From: Bdellovibrionota bacterium
GTDB lineage: Bacteria > Bdellovibrionota_G > JALEGL01 > DATDPG01
Reading direction: 5' to 3'
Length of the DNA: 33,495 nucleotides
Assembly (NCBI GenBank): GCA_035292885.1
Contig: DATDPG010000079.1
Span: 1-33,495 of the forward strand
Numbering within the stretch: position 1 is the first letter of the stretch; the number at the start of each line of letters is the position of its first letter. Positions 7,107 through 16,500 of this stretch are shown here, piece after piece. Below the pieces are notes generated by a model. It had not been told where the DNA came from and ran no database searches. It saw only the letters and a list, made by a program, of their open reading frames with translations. The position numbers and the translations under genes were made by a program.

Positions 7107-7877
7107 ATGTTTACGAGCCGTTTGTTACTCTTTTGGCCGATTTCCATCTTGGCGTTACAAGGATGCTCGACAGGAAACGGCGCTTCCACGGCTCAGACGA
7201 TTTTCACAGGCCAGACCCGGGAAATTCGCTACGAAGTCGACTATATGACCGGCGCGGAACCGTTCGTGGGAGATGCGCCCAACGGCGCCCCGATTTGGTA
7301 TTTTCTTCGTACGAACATTTCCGCGCTCTTCGACTCCACAAAGACAGTTACGGTGCCCACAACGCTCGACGACATGCAGGCGATCCCCGCGGGAGGAACC
7401 GATTATTCTCAGTCCGACATTCTAGCGTTGGCGGACACGTATCGCGATCATCCGGCCTTCGAAAACGGTGTGACGACGATTTATGTTCTTTTTCTCGACG
7501 GCTATTTCGTCTCGGACGAAAAGACGGATTCCTCCGTTCTCGGGGTATCCATCGGGGATACAAGTGTGATTGCCATATTCAAGCCGGCGATCACAGCGGG
7601 CACTTTTGCGACACTGTTCGTCGGAAAGTTTGTCGAACAGAGTGTCCTCATTCACGAGTCGGGTCATGCGCTGGGACTTGTCAACAACGGCCTGGCGCTT
7701 ACCTCCGCTCATCAAGACGCCGAGCATGGAGCCCATTGCACGAATGACCGCTGTGTCATGTATTACTTGAATGAAGGAATCGCCGACCTCGTGGAGTTTC
7801 TTCAACAGGTGAAATTGGACGGCGACACCGTGATCTTTGGAGACGAATGCTTAAACGACGCCCACGCGGCACTCTAA
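7107..7877 (+). CDS. Lipoprotein zinc metallopeptidase, metzincin/archaemetzincin-like
   Basis: The 256-residue protein begins with a lipoprotein signal ending Leu-Gln-Gly-Cys (Cys20). Near the C-terminus is the zinc motif HESGHALGLVNNG (His183, Glu184, His187). It is followed by a His/Cys-rich stretch AEHGAHCTNDRCVMYY, which supplies a likely third ligand (His207 or His210) and a Cys-x4-Cys-Val-Met turn. This resembles small metzincin-type peptidases, in which a Met-turn underlies the zinc site, and recalls archaemetzincin Cys spacing. It should sit on the periplasmic or outer face of the envelope. The gene is divergent from the propeptide/protease pair with about 114 bases between starts, so the two units may share a control region. 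The start was chosen because it gives the lipoprotein signal; the frame is open well upstream. Confidence 0.8.
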   Translation: MFTSRLLLFWPISILALQGCSTGNGASTAQTIFTGQTREIRYEVDYMTGAEPFVGDAPNGAPIWYFLRTNISALFDSTKTVTVPTTLDDMQAIPAGGTDYSQSDILALADTYRDHPAFENGVTTIYVLFLDGYFVSDEKTDSSVLGVSIGDTSVIAIFKPAITAGTFATLFVGKFVEQSVLIHESGHALGLVNNGLALTSAHQDAEHGAHCTNDRCVMYYLNEGIADLVEFLQQVKLDGDTVIFGDECLNDAHAAL

Positions 7878-7978
7878 TGACGATGAACAGCGCGCTTTAA
7901 TCAGTTGAAATCATTCGGTCATTCCTTCTTACCGCGTGCTTGTGCCAGGGAGAAACTTGAGCTATAACGCGATGCTTA

Positions 7979-9361
7979 ATGGCCACGGTTCCTTATTTCG
8001 TCCTGAGTCCAAATACAATTTTGAGTGCACTCGGCCTGGTACACGGACCGGACCGGAGAATTCCCACCCCGCGGGGCAACTGGCGCCAAGCGGTTGTGGA
8101 CGTGATTATTCCGGCGCACAACGAAGAGCACAATATCGCTCTTAGTCTCACGTCGATTCAAAGCCAGACGTTTCGTCCCCGAAAAATCATTCTCGTGGAC
8201 GACGCGAGTCAGGACCGAACGGTCGAAATCGCAACCAAATTTTGTGAAGTGACCGGAATGGAAATCACCGTGATCCGCCGGAAAGCGTCCATCGGAAAAA
8301 CCCCGACGCTAAAGCGCCAATCGCGGGAATTCGATTCGGACGTGCAATTCGTCCTCGACGCGGACACGGTTCTCGAATCGCCCAACTACATCGCGCGCGC
8401 GGTCGAGGAACTTTACAAGGGCGTCGGAATCGCCAGCGTTTGCGGCACGCTCCTTCCGCTCCGCCATCGGGACCGGCTGAGCATGGCCCGGCTCGGCCGC
8501 CTTCGGAAGTTTCTCGACCGGGTCCCCAATACGCCGATCACCGTCGAATACGGATGGCTGACTCGAATTCAAAAATTGGCGACGAATCTCTACCGCGACG
8601 TCCTTTACTTGTTTCTCCAGAAGTTTGTTTATCGGGGTCAAATGGTCTTCTTCGGAACGATATCCAACCCCGTCGGCTGCGCCGTGGCGTACCGGCGAAA
8701 ATACGTAAAAGAACTCTTCGACAAATACGAACCCCTTTTCGGCGACAACCTCACCAACTCGGAAGACATTTTTATCGGCTTCGCGCTGGCGCACGCCGGT
8801 TATCGGAATATCCAGCTCACCGATGTGGTGGCTCGTTCGGAAGAGCCCAAATTCTCGGAGCTGCCGCGTCAGATCTATATGTGGACCTCTTCCTTTCTTC
8901 AGAGCTGCTTCTACTTCGACCCGCTGGTGCGCAGTCCCCTCCGAGCCTTTAAGCGCTACCGGTACGAACGCAAGGTCAAGAAAAACAAAGAGATCCAAGA
9001 GAAACGAAAAATCATCGAGCAATATCGAACGCCGTTCGGCGAGGAGCGCACGCACGAATATGGCCGGGCGATGGGATGGTTGCTCCTCACTTCCGCGATG
9101 GAAAAGGTGTTCTTCCCCGTCATACTCTTTTTGATGATCGCCTTGCGATTGTGGAAACCTTTGATGTGGACGTTCGTCTTCGAAAGCGCCGTCGCTATCA
9201 CGATTTTGACGATCGTGGCGAAGGGGCGCAGGATGGAATATCTGTTGAAAGGCGTGGTCGTCACGCCGATTCGGTATACCTCCCTTCTTTATGACCTGGT
9301 GACGCTGACGCGCTTTTCGGCGGACCTCTGGATCTTCCGGAACAGGAAATGGCGGAAATGA
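7979..9361 (+). CDS. Membrane family-2 glycosyltransferase (YaiP/PgaC-like)
   Basis: The 460-residue protein has a GT-A domain of family 2. It shows VVDVIIPAHNEE at the start of the fold, LVDDASQDRT for the first nucleotide-sugar Asp pair, and VLDADT for the DxD metal site. NSEDIFIGFALAHAGYRN supplies the acceptor/base region, and the Q..RW region appears as RQIYMW. Two hydrophobic helices (around residues 378-420) anchor the C-terminus to the inner membrane. There is no N-terminal membrane segment. The stop overlaps the start of the next gene by ATGA, and that gene encodes a TPR/outer-membrane barrel protein. Together they suggest synthesis and export of an exopolysaccharide. The sugar cannot be deduced. 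The ribosome-binding site is weak, so the start is only moderately certain. Confidence 0.85.
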   Translation: MATVPYFVLSPNTILSALGLVHGPDRRIPTPRGNWRQAVVDVIIPAHNEEHNIALSLTSIQSQTFRPRKIILVDDASQDRTVEIATKFCEVTGMEITVIRRKASIGKTPTLKRQSREFDSDVQFVLDADTVLESPNYIARAVEELYKGVGIASVCGTLLPLRHRDRLSMARLGRLRKFLDRVPNTPITVEYGWLTRIQKLATNLYRDVLYLFLQKFVYRGQMVFFGTISNPVGCAVAYRRKYVKELFDKYEPLFGDNLTNSEDIFIGFALAHAGYRNIQLTDVVARSEEPKFSELPRQIYMWTSSFLQSCFYFDPLVRSPLRAFKRYRYERKVKKNKEIQEKRKIIEQYRTPFGEERTHEYGRAMGWLLLTSAMEKVFFPVILFLMIALRLWKPLMWTFVFESAVAITILTIVAKGRRMEYLLKGVVVTPIRYTSLLYDLVTLTRFSADLWIFRNRKWRK

Positions 9362-11085
9362 ATCGACTTCGTACAATTTGGACCGTTTGCCTTTTTATGC
9401 TCATCCTGCTCGGTTCGGCACGAGCGGCGGAGCAGTCGTCGGCCAAGAAACCGGCGCCAAAGTTAACGGGCGGCGCGACACTTCCGTTGGAAGCGGTGGA
9501 AGCCGAAAAACATGGGAACACCGTTTCCGCGGCTCGGCTGTACGCAAAGGCTGCGCACACCTATTCCAAAGACAATCAGCCGATCGAAGCGCTTCGAATG
9601 ATCGAGCGCGCCGTGCGGTTGCAGCCCAACAACCTCAAGTACCTGAACGACCGGGCGCAGCTCGCGAATTGGAACAAAAAGACCGCGTTGGCCGTCGACA
9701 GCTACCGCCGGATGCTCGCACTTTCGGACAACCGCCCCGACATTCTTCTGAACTTAGCTCGAACCCAGTCATGGATGGGGGACCTGGACGAGTCGGTCAA
9801 CGATTACAATCGCTACTTGGAAACTCCCGCCGGCGAGAACGGCGATGTGTTGCTCGAGGTCGCCCAGGTCGAGGCGTGGCGGGGGAATTACACGAAATCG
9901 CTCGACCTCATGGAAGAGTACCGCGGCAAACTTGGCAACACGTTGGAATATCGGAAACTCAAGGCGCGGGTATTTGCTTGGGCCGATCGCCCCGCCACCG
10001 CCACCGATATCTTGCAACCCATGCTGCAAGGTTCGCCGAATGATTACGACCTGAACTATACGAACACCCTCGTCCTATATAACGGAAACCGGCCGCGTGA
10101 AGCCCGCGCCAGCCTCGACCGCCTTCATGAAATCAATCCCGCTTCGAAAGACACCGAGGCTCTGGACGTTGCGCTGGGAGATATCCACGGCGCAAAGATC
10201 GGAAGTGGAGCGAATTTTTATTTCGACTCCGACGATATAACCGTCCTGCATGTGCCTGTGAGGGGGAGCGTGGCCATACAACCGGAAACGCAGCTCGAGA
10301 TCGTCGGCGCTTGGCACCGGTTGACGGCCAGTGCCGGAAGCGGCTTTGAACGAACGGATGGTGCGGAGAGCGCCGTTCATTTCGACGGCCGTCTGGGCGT
10401 CCGGCATCGATTCAGCCCTTGGCTCGGTAGCCGGGTTCACGCCGGTGGCGCGCTTTCCGACGAGGAGCACAAATTCCCGACGTACGATGCCGGCCTTGAA
10501 TTTCGACCGGTCGACAACCTTCGGTTCGATCTCTCGCGGGATTACGGTTACATCGTCGTTTCGCCCCGTGCTTCTTCGCTCGGAATTCGTCGCGGGACGA
10601 ATCAGCTGAATCTAAATTGGGAACCTTCGCTGCAATGGACGATCCCGGTGCAGAGCAGCTTGAACGATTCTTCCGACGACAATTGGAATTGGCAGGCCAT
10701 GATCGGTCCTCGCCGGAGCATTCTTCGCACCGAGCACGTGAATCTCGATCTGGGCGCGCGGGGCAGTTGGTTTGGATATCAGGACCGTTTGACCAACGGC
10801 TACTACGCCCCGGAGCTCTATCAAAGTTATATGGCGACGGCTCTCTTCTACTTCAAGATCGACCCTCGAAACGGCGTCGGCTTGAACGGCGGATTGGGAG
10901 TCGTCAAAGACGACACGATCGAGAACTTTAAAATCGGCGGGGAAGCGAGCGCCGCCGGATACTTCGCCTTGGGCCGGGGCTGGCTCTTCCAGCCGCGCGT
11001 AGGCTTCATGGAAAACATGCGCCAAGCCACCGGCGCTTTCCGGGCGATCTCGCTGGAAGGCTTTCTTACATACAGCTTTGATTAG
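9358..11085 (+). CDS. TPR plus outer-membrane beta-barrel protein (YaiO/PgaA-like exporter)
   Basis: The 575-residue protein has a signal peptide (MNRLRTIW to about SARA) and TPR-like helical repeats from about residue 40 to 270. The remaining half is rich in alternating aromatic/hydrophobic beta strands and ends in TYSFD, as expected of an outer-membrane barrel. This domain order matches YaiO-type proteins and, in principle, PgaA and BcsC. Those couple periplasmic TPRs to a pore for polysaccharide made by an inner-membrane GT2 enzyme. The ATG at 9358 overlaps the glycosyltransferase stop by four bases; an in-frame ATG at 9349 is an alternative. No deacetylase or c-di-GMP partner gene lies beside the pair, so a complete Pga-type system is not shown here. 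Confidence 0.75.
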   Translation: MNRLRTIWTVCLFMLILLGSARAAEQSSAKKPAPKLTGGATLPLEAVEAEKHGNTVSAARLYAKAAHTYSKDNQPIEALRMIERAVRLQPNNLKYLNDRAQLANWNKKTALAVDSYRRMLALSDNRPDILLNLARTQSWMGDLDESVNDYNRYLETPAGENGDVLLEVAQVEAWRGNYTKSLDLMEEYRGKLGNTLEYRKLKARVFAWADRPATATDILQPMLQGSPNDYDLNYTNTLVLYNGNRPREARASLDRLHEINPASKDTEALDVALGDIHGAKIGSGANFYFDSDDITVLHVPVRGSVAIQPETQLEIVGAWHRLTASAGSGFERTDGAESAVHFDGRLGVRHRFSPWLGSRVHAGGALSDEEHKFPTYDAGLEFRPVDNLRFDLSRDYGYIVVSPRASSLGIRRGTNQLNLNWEPSLQWTIPVQSSLNDSSDDNWNWQAMIGPRRSILRTEHVNLDLGARGSWFGYQDRLTNGYYAPELYQSYMATALFYFKIDPRNGVGLNGGLGVVKDDTIENFKIGGEASAAGYFALGRGWLFQPRVGFMENMRQATGAFRAISLEGFLTYSFD

Positions 11086-11088
11086 AAC

Positions 11089-11119
11089 CGGTCTCATAAA
11101 CGGATTCGTCGCGAGACCG
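11089..11119. repeat. Inverted repeat after the barrel gene
   Basis: Perfect 7-bp arms (CGGTCTC and GAGACCG) enclose a 17-base loop just downstream of the stop at 11085. No T-run follows, so this is a poor intrinsic terminator. It may be a processing hairpin or chance. Confidence 0.3.
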
Positions 11120-11205
11120 ATTCTGGATATTCCGTTGTTTGGGACTTGGGTCCCCGCAATTTCAGGATTGTCTACCGGCGATTCGTGGTCTAGTCTTCGG
11201 TCCTG

Positions 11206-11706
11206 ATGGCCGTCCGTCAAATCCAATTCTCTCTTTTCCTTTTGGGTGCCTGGGTGTTCGCCGCCCCGGCCTGGGCCCAAAAGGCGATGTACGTGAAAGC
11301 CCCCTCGGCGGAGCTCAAGTCGTCCACGGCCGCTTCCGCCCAGGTCCTCGCTACGCTCTCCCGGGGCGCCAAAGTCGACGTCCAGTCGACGCAGGGCAGT
11401 TGGGTGAAAGCTTCCGCAGCCGGGAAACAGGGCTGGATTTATAAATTCAAGCTCTCGACCACAAAACCCTCCGGCGAGAATGCCTTGGCCGGGTTGGGAG
11501 GAGGAGGCGCCTCGGCGCGTGAAGGTTCGACCGCCGCGAGCATTCGCGGCCTCAGCCCGACATCGGAAAAATACGCCGGGCGGGCCAACATCGGCCCCGC
11601 ACAGGTCCAAATGGTCAAACGAATGGAGTCCATTCATGTCGGCCCGCAAGAAGTCGAGGCGTTTTTGCGCGCCGGCAAACTCGGAGAATTTTCCGGATCA
11701 CCATGA
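11206..11706 (+). CDS. Periplasmic SH3-like (SH3b) domain protein
   Basis: The 166-residue protein has a signal peptide ending PAWA at about residue 24. A bacterial SH3-type domain (about 25-82) follows, with the usual pattern of Val/Ala strands, the segment LATLSRGAKVDVQSTQGSW and the closing GWIYKFKL. Such domains often bind cell-wall or protein ligands. A Gly/Ala/Ser-rich linker and a charged C-terminal segment (about 117-160) have no recognised family. Its stop overlaps the start of the M48 protease gene by ATGA, and SH3b/M48 pairing suggests an envelope-maintenance role. It is the first gene of a seven-gene run reaching 20910. The role is inferred from context. Confidence 0.75.
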   Translation: MAVRQIQFSLFLLGAWVFAAPAWAQKAMYVKAPSAELKSSTAASAQVLATLSRGAKVDVQSTQGSWVKASAAGKQGWIYKFKLSTTKPSGENALAGLGGGGASAREGSTAASIRGLSPTSEKYAGRANIGPAQVQMVKRMESIHVGPQEVEAFLRAGKLGEFSGSP

Positions 11707-12599
11707 AGAAATTACCTTTGTATATCCTCCTCTTGATCTTCCCCACCTTGCCCGTTCAGGCGCAATTCAAAGATTTTTTAAAAAAAGTGGCTCCGAAACC
11801 GCAAGAGGGACAACAGAAACCGCAGCAGAATAAAACCGAACAGCTGATTTTCGGCGGACTTAAGACGCTTCAAGCGATGATGCCGATCGGTTACAGGGAA
11901 GAGTTGGCGATCGGCGGCGCCGTGGCGTTGGAAGCGGTCGCCCGATTCGGCGGCGTCGTCGAAAACCCGCCGCTTGAGAAATACGTGGCGACCGTGGGAA
12001 GCGCCGTTGCGCTGACGAGCGACCGCCCCGAGATCCCGTACTACTTCGGGATTCTCAATACGGACGAACCGAACGCGTTTGCCGCGCCGGGCGGCTATGT
12101 CTTTATCAGCAAAGGCCTGCTCAAAATGCTCAAGAGCGAATCCGAGCTGGCCGGTGCGCTGGGGCACGAGGTCGCCCATGTGAGCAAGAAACATGCGTTG
12201 GACGCCATCCGCCGTTCTAAAATGCTCTCGGGGGTATCCGAGGTGACGCTCTCGGCGCTCGATAAGGATCCGGCGATGTTCGATTCCCTCATTAAGGAAT
12301 CGGTGAATTTGATACTGGAGCGCGGCTTGGGACGGGAAAAGGAAATTGAAGCGGATCGCGTCGGAACCGATTTCGCGTTTCGCGTCGGTTACAATCCGGC
12401 CGGACTCAAATCGTGTCTGATGTCCTTGAAAGCGGTTACCGCCGGCGGGAAACGGGGGCTTTTCAAAACACATCCGGATCCCGGCGACCGGGCCATTCAA
12501 TTGACGAAAGTCCTGTCGAGCCCGATATACTCCGGCGCCGATTCGCTTCCGGTTGTCGCCGATCGATTTTCCTCCTCTTTAACGGCGTCCAAACTCTGA
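11703..12599 (+). CDS. Secreted M48-family zinc metalloprotease (BepA/LoiP-like)
   Basis: The 298-residue protein has a signal peptide ending VQAQ at about residue 20 and a peptidase M48 domain. The zinc motif is HEVAHVSKKH with His154, Glu155 and His158. The third ligand is probably Glu213 in EKEIEADRVG. The stretch FAAPGGYVFISKGLL, typical of M48C proteins, precedes the motif, and the C-terminal FKTHPDPGDRAIQL matches the family's THP..R element. There are no transmembrane helices, so it is periplasmic. BepA and LoiP relatives degrade misfolded outer-membrane proteins or assist their assembly. It begins inside the last codons of the SH3-domain gene, which implies coupled translation. Confidence 0.88.
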   Translation: MKKLPLYILLLIFPTLPVQAQFKDFLKKVAPKPQEGQQKPQQNKTEQLIFGGLKTLQAMMPIGYREELAIGGAVALEAVARFGGVVENPPLEKYVATVGSAVALTSDRPEIPYYFGILNTDEPNAFAAPGGYVFISKGLLKMLKSESELAGALGHEVAHVSKKHALDAIRRSKMLSGVSEVTLSALDKDPAMFDSLIKESVNLILERGLGREKEIEADRVGTDFAFRVGYNPAGLKSCLMSLKAVTAGGKRGLFKTHPDPGDRAIQLTKVLSSPIYSGADSLPVVADRFSSSLTASKL

Positions 12600-12618
12600 T
12601 CATTTCGAGGTGGATCTG

Positions 12619-13149
12619 ATGCCGCGCTTTCGCGATCCGTTTGACGAGCCTCCTCCGCGACGGGACGAGGACGAAGAAAGGGAAAAGCCGAGTTGGCGTG
12701 AACTGGACGCCCGCCGCGATCGCAGCTACCACGTCCAGGACAAGCCGAAGATCGAGCGACAACCGGCGATCGCAAAACGGGGACAGGCATTGGCGAAGGA
12801 AGCTTTGGATGAACTCTTTACCGAGAAAAAGGACAAAGACCGGAAGGCCGCGTGGAAGAAGGTGCACGAGGCGAGCGGGAAACTGTTCGCCGGCCGGGCG
12901 AGGGCCTACGTTGAAAAATACGGCATGCCGAAAACCTGGGATGACCTTCTCCGCCTTCTGGATCACCCCGATTCCCAATTTTTTGAGTCGATTCTCGACC
13001 GTGTAATGGAGCTGGCGGTGCATGAAAGCCCGGTCCGAATCGACCTTCTGGTCGGAAAATTGCGCGTCCTAAAGATGACGCACGAAGAGCCGGAGCTTTT
13101 GGCGAAGATGGAAGGTTGCCTGGCAAAACTCTCGGAGGGACGGAAATGA
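12619..13149 (+). CDS. Uncharacterised charged helical protein
   Basis: The 176-residue protein is soluble and very charged. Residues 1-60 are rich in Arg, Asp, Glu and Pro and probably disordered; the rest is predicted helical (for example KDRKAAWKKVHEASGKLF and FFESILDRVMELAVHE). I recognise no family, and no catalytic motif or membrane segment is visible. ATG 12619 is preceded by GAGGTGG at a suitable distance, so I prefer it to an in-frame GTG at 12610. Its stop overlaps the DoxX start by ATGA. Its place between an M48 protease and DoxX suggests co-transcription but does not reveal a role. Confidence 0.7.
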   Translation: MPRFRDPFDEPPPRRDEDEEREKPSWRELDARRDRSYHVQDKPKIERQPAIAKRGQALAKEALDELFTEKKDKDRKAAWKKVHEASGKLFAGRARAYVEKYGMPKTWDDLLRLLDHPDSQFFESILDRVMELAVHESPVRIDLLVGKLRVLKMTHEEPELLAKMEGCLAKLSEGRK

Positions 13150-13523
13150 TTCAAGCGTTGATGGGATTGATCGCCCGTATTTGCATCTCGGCCGTTTTTC
13201 TTTTCTCCGGGTGGGGAAAGCTTTTGAATCCTCACCAGACGATCGAGCATTTTCACAAGGTCGGAATTCCGCTGGCGAAAGCGGCGTACGGCGCCGCCGT
13301 GGGGATCGAGATTCTCTGCGGCGTGCTTCTGCTCCTGGGTGCCCGAACCCGCGTCGCCTCGCTGCTTTTGGCGATTCTTGTCATCATTTCGACCTATTAT
13401 TTTTATTTCGATTTCAGCGATCGCATGCAGATCGTTGCCATGCTTAAGAACCTTGCCATTGTCGGAGGACTGCTCCATCTTTCCGCGTATGGCTCCGGCG
13501 GCTTCAGCCTCGACCGCAAATAA
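13146..13523 (+). CDS. DoxX-family membrane protein
   Basis: The 125-residue protein has four hydrophobic helices (about residues 5-25, 45-65, 70-90 and 95-115) and the DoxX hallmark ISAVFLFSGWGKLLNP in helix 1. The family comprises small inner-membrane proteins linked to redox or thiosulfate metabolism or to the oxidative stress response; the substrate here is unknown. The ATG lies four bases inside the preceding gene and has GGAGGGACGG upstream. The 3' end overlaps the AddB-like gene by 35 bases in another frame. Confidence 0.85.
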   Translation: MIQALMGLIARICISAVFLFSGWGKLLNPHQTIEHFHKVGIPLAKAAYGAAVGIEILCGVLLLLGARTRVASLLLAILVIISTYYFYFDFSDRMQIVAMLKNLAIVGGLLHLSAYGSGGFSLDRK

Positions 13524-16500
13524 TCGGAGCGCCGGCAACCTCTGGATCGGGCCCTTTTCCTCCTCGTTCGAGGACTCTTTTCTCAAAACGATTCAAACCG
13601 CCCGCGCGGCGGATCCTCTTTCTCCCATCGTTATCTTGGTCGGTTCGAATCTTCTGGCCGCCCACCTTCGGCATGCTCTCGCACGAACCGGTGCCGGGCA
13701 CGCAAATGTTCGGTTTCTCACGTTTGTCGATCTCGCCGGGGATCTTCTCTTTTCCGCCGAACTCTCCTCCGGGCGACGTTCGTTCCCATCGCGTGGCGAA
13801 GAACTTCTTCTTGCGGATCTTGCCTGCAACATCCCGACCGGCCACCGATTCGGAGATGTCGCCACCCAAACCGGATTTCACAAAGCTCTTCGAACGACGT
13901 TCCACGATCTCATCGACGGCGGAGTCACCCGTTTACCGGGGGAGCGTGGAAAAATTGCGGACGTGGCTGAGCTCTTCGAGTCGCATCGCCGCCGGTACCT
14001 CCCCTCTTTTCTGACCACGGCCGATCGAATTTTCGAAGCTTCCGATCATGCGAAGGCTTTCCCCCAGATTTTCGGAACCGACACGCTTTTTCTTTACGGC
14101 ATTTACGACCTGACGCACGTCCAGAGAAATCTCCTGCAAGCTTGCGGCGCCGTTTGCCGGTTGAACGTCTGGATGCCGGTGACGGAAGCTCCGCCCCTGT
14201 TCGTGGAAGAAACACGTCTCTTTTTCGAAGGTCTGGGACTTTCCGTCCGCGCGGTTGCCGGGAAATCGTCCGCCGAGATTCATTTTCTTTCGGCGCCGGG
14301 AAACCAGGCGGAAGCGGAGGAAACGGTGCGGTGGATCCTTAAAACGGTGGAAGAGGAAAAAATCGCTCTGCATCGTGTGGGAATCCTCTTGCGTGACGTC
14401 GAAACGTATCGGGCCCTTTTTGCGGACGTGCTCGACCGGGCCTCCGTCCCCTTTTATCTGGAAGGAGGAGTTCCCCTCTCCTCGAAGCCGCTCGGCAAGG
14501 CGTTTCTGATTCTTTTGGACACCCTCGAAGGGGGTTGGGATCGGGACCTTTGGATTCATTTCTTTTCTCTTTTTCCCTGGAAAAAAGAGCTTCTTCACGA
14601 TGCCGGCGAGCCGGCCGACTGGGACTCCTGGTCGCGGGAAGCGCGGGCGGCCAAAGGGATCGAGAGCACGCTGATCCGGTTCTCCCGCTATCTCGCCTCG
14701 CTGGAATCCAAACAACACTCTCACGCGCCGCTCTTGCGGCGCTTTTTAACCTTTCTTCGAGCCTGGTTTTCCGACGTCACTCGTCTCACGGCCGGTGTCC
14801 GATACTTTCTAGACGCCGCGAATGTTCTGTCGGAATTCGTCCGCCGTTACGCCGAGGATTCGCCCGAACAGGAAAAGCTCCTCGACATTTGTGAATCGCT
14901 GAAAGATCTCGACGATGTCGGCGTCACCCTGACATTTCCCCGTCTCTTTCAGATTCTTCGCGATCGGACCCATTCGGCCGGAATTCAAGGCGAGATTTTT
15001 GAGAAAGACGGACTCTTCGTTGGATCCATGGTGTCGGCGCGGGGAATCTCCTTCGACCTGGTCTGCATTCCGGGTCTCGTCGAACGGGCGTTCCCGGCGC
15101 CCGCCCGGCCCGACCCGCTCCTTCTGGACCACGAACGAAAACGAATCAATGAGCTGACCGGTGCCCGGTTGGGCTTGAAAGAGAATCGCTTGGACGAAGA
15201 GCGCGCCTATTTCGAGTTCGCCCTCCTTCAAGCCGACCGAAAGGTTTTCGTGTCCTATCCGCGCCTCGATCCGGCGCGCGGAAGCGAGCTTCTCCCGTCG
15301 TCGTTCTATCTGGAAACCCGGAACCGGCTACGGTCTCAGGCCGACGAGCGGATTCTCCGTTCCCCGCTCCTCCGATGGAATGCAGCCGCACCGGAACCGT
15401 TTTTGGACGAAATCGACTGGCTCTCCTCGGAGGCGGCGCAGAAAATTCTCGCCGACCCCGCGAGGATGAACGGCGCGCTGGCGGATTGGAGCCCCTTTGC
15501 CCCTTCCGTTCAGCGATGGGTGGCGAACCGCCTGGGTTCGAAACAGTGGAGTGAACATGACGGAATCGTCGGGCCGACCCGAACCGTGCCTTCCCAAACC
15601 AAAGCTTTTTCCCCTTCCGAAATCTCAACGTACGCGATCTGTCCTTACCGCTACTTTCTTCGGTACGTTCTCCGCCTTCGCCGGTTGGAGCGGCCGGAAG
15701 ACGTGGACCGAATCCGACCGCTCGACCGAGGCGATCTCATTCATCGGATCCTCTATCTGCTCTTTTCCGAGCTTCGACGCGAAGGTCGCCTGCCTTTGCG
15801 CGCAACGGACCGCCCGGCCGTCGAGGCTCGGCTCCAAGAGATCGCCGAGGGCGTCCTCGACGACGCGGAGATCCGGCTTCCGGTCGGCTATGCCTCTCTT
15901 TGGGCGATGGAACGAAAGACGCTCCTTTCGGATCTTCAAGCGCTTGTCGCCGAAGAGTTTCGCGAGGACGCTTTCACACCCGAAGACTTCGAGATTCGTT
16001 TCGGCATGCCCGCGCGTTCGGATGACGAGGGACTCCTCTCCACCGACCGGCCGCTGCATCTCCGCTTCGGCCGAGACGAAATCGATCTTTGCGGACGGAT
16101 CGACCGGCTCGACCTTTCCCCCGACCGCAAACGCGCGCGAATCATCGACTACAAAACCGGGCAACTGGACGCCGGCGACGATCAATTCGGGGGCGGCGAA
16201 TCGATTCAACTCCCCGTTTATCTTTCGGCCTTGGCGTTGCTCACCCCCGACGTATCGATCGATGCGAGCGAAGCGCTTCTTCTTTCCACGCTGTACGGTT
16301 CGGGATTTGAACGGGTGCATTTCTCGGGTGCCGCTCTTCAAGCGCGCCAAGAAGAGTTCCATCAGATCCTGGCCACATTTCGGCGAAATGTTTCGCAAGG
16401 GATTTTTCCCCCCAAGCCCGGGGCGCAAAACCAAAACTGCAAGCGATGCGATTATTCTTCCATTTGCGGGCGGGGAATCGGCCGCGTTTACGAGCGAAAG

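Noticed and set aside
8309-9376. 355-codon antisense frame over the glycosyltransferase
   Set aside because: No recognisable motifs; the GT2 motifs are on the plus strand.
11089-11119. Intrinsic terminator after the barrel gene
   Set aside because: Hairpin arms are present but the loop is long and no T-run follows.
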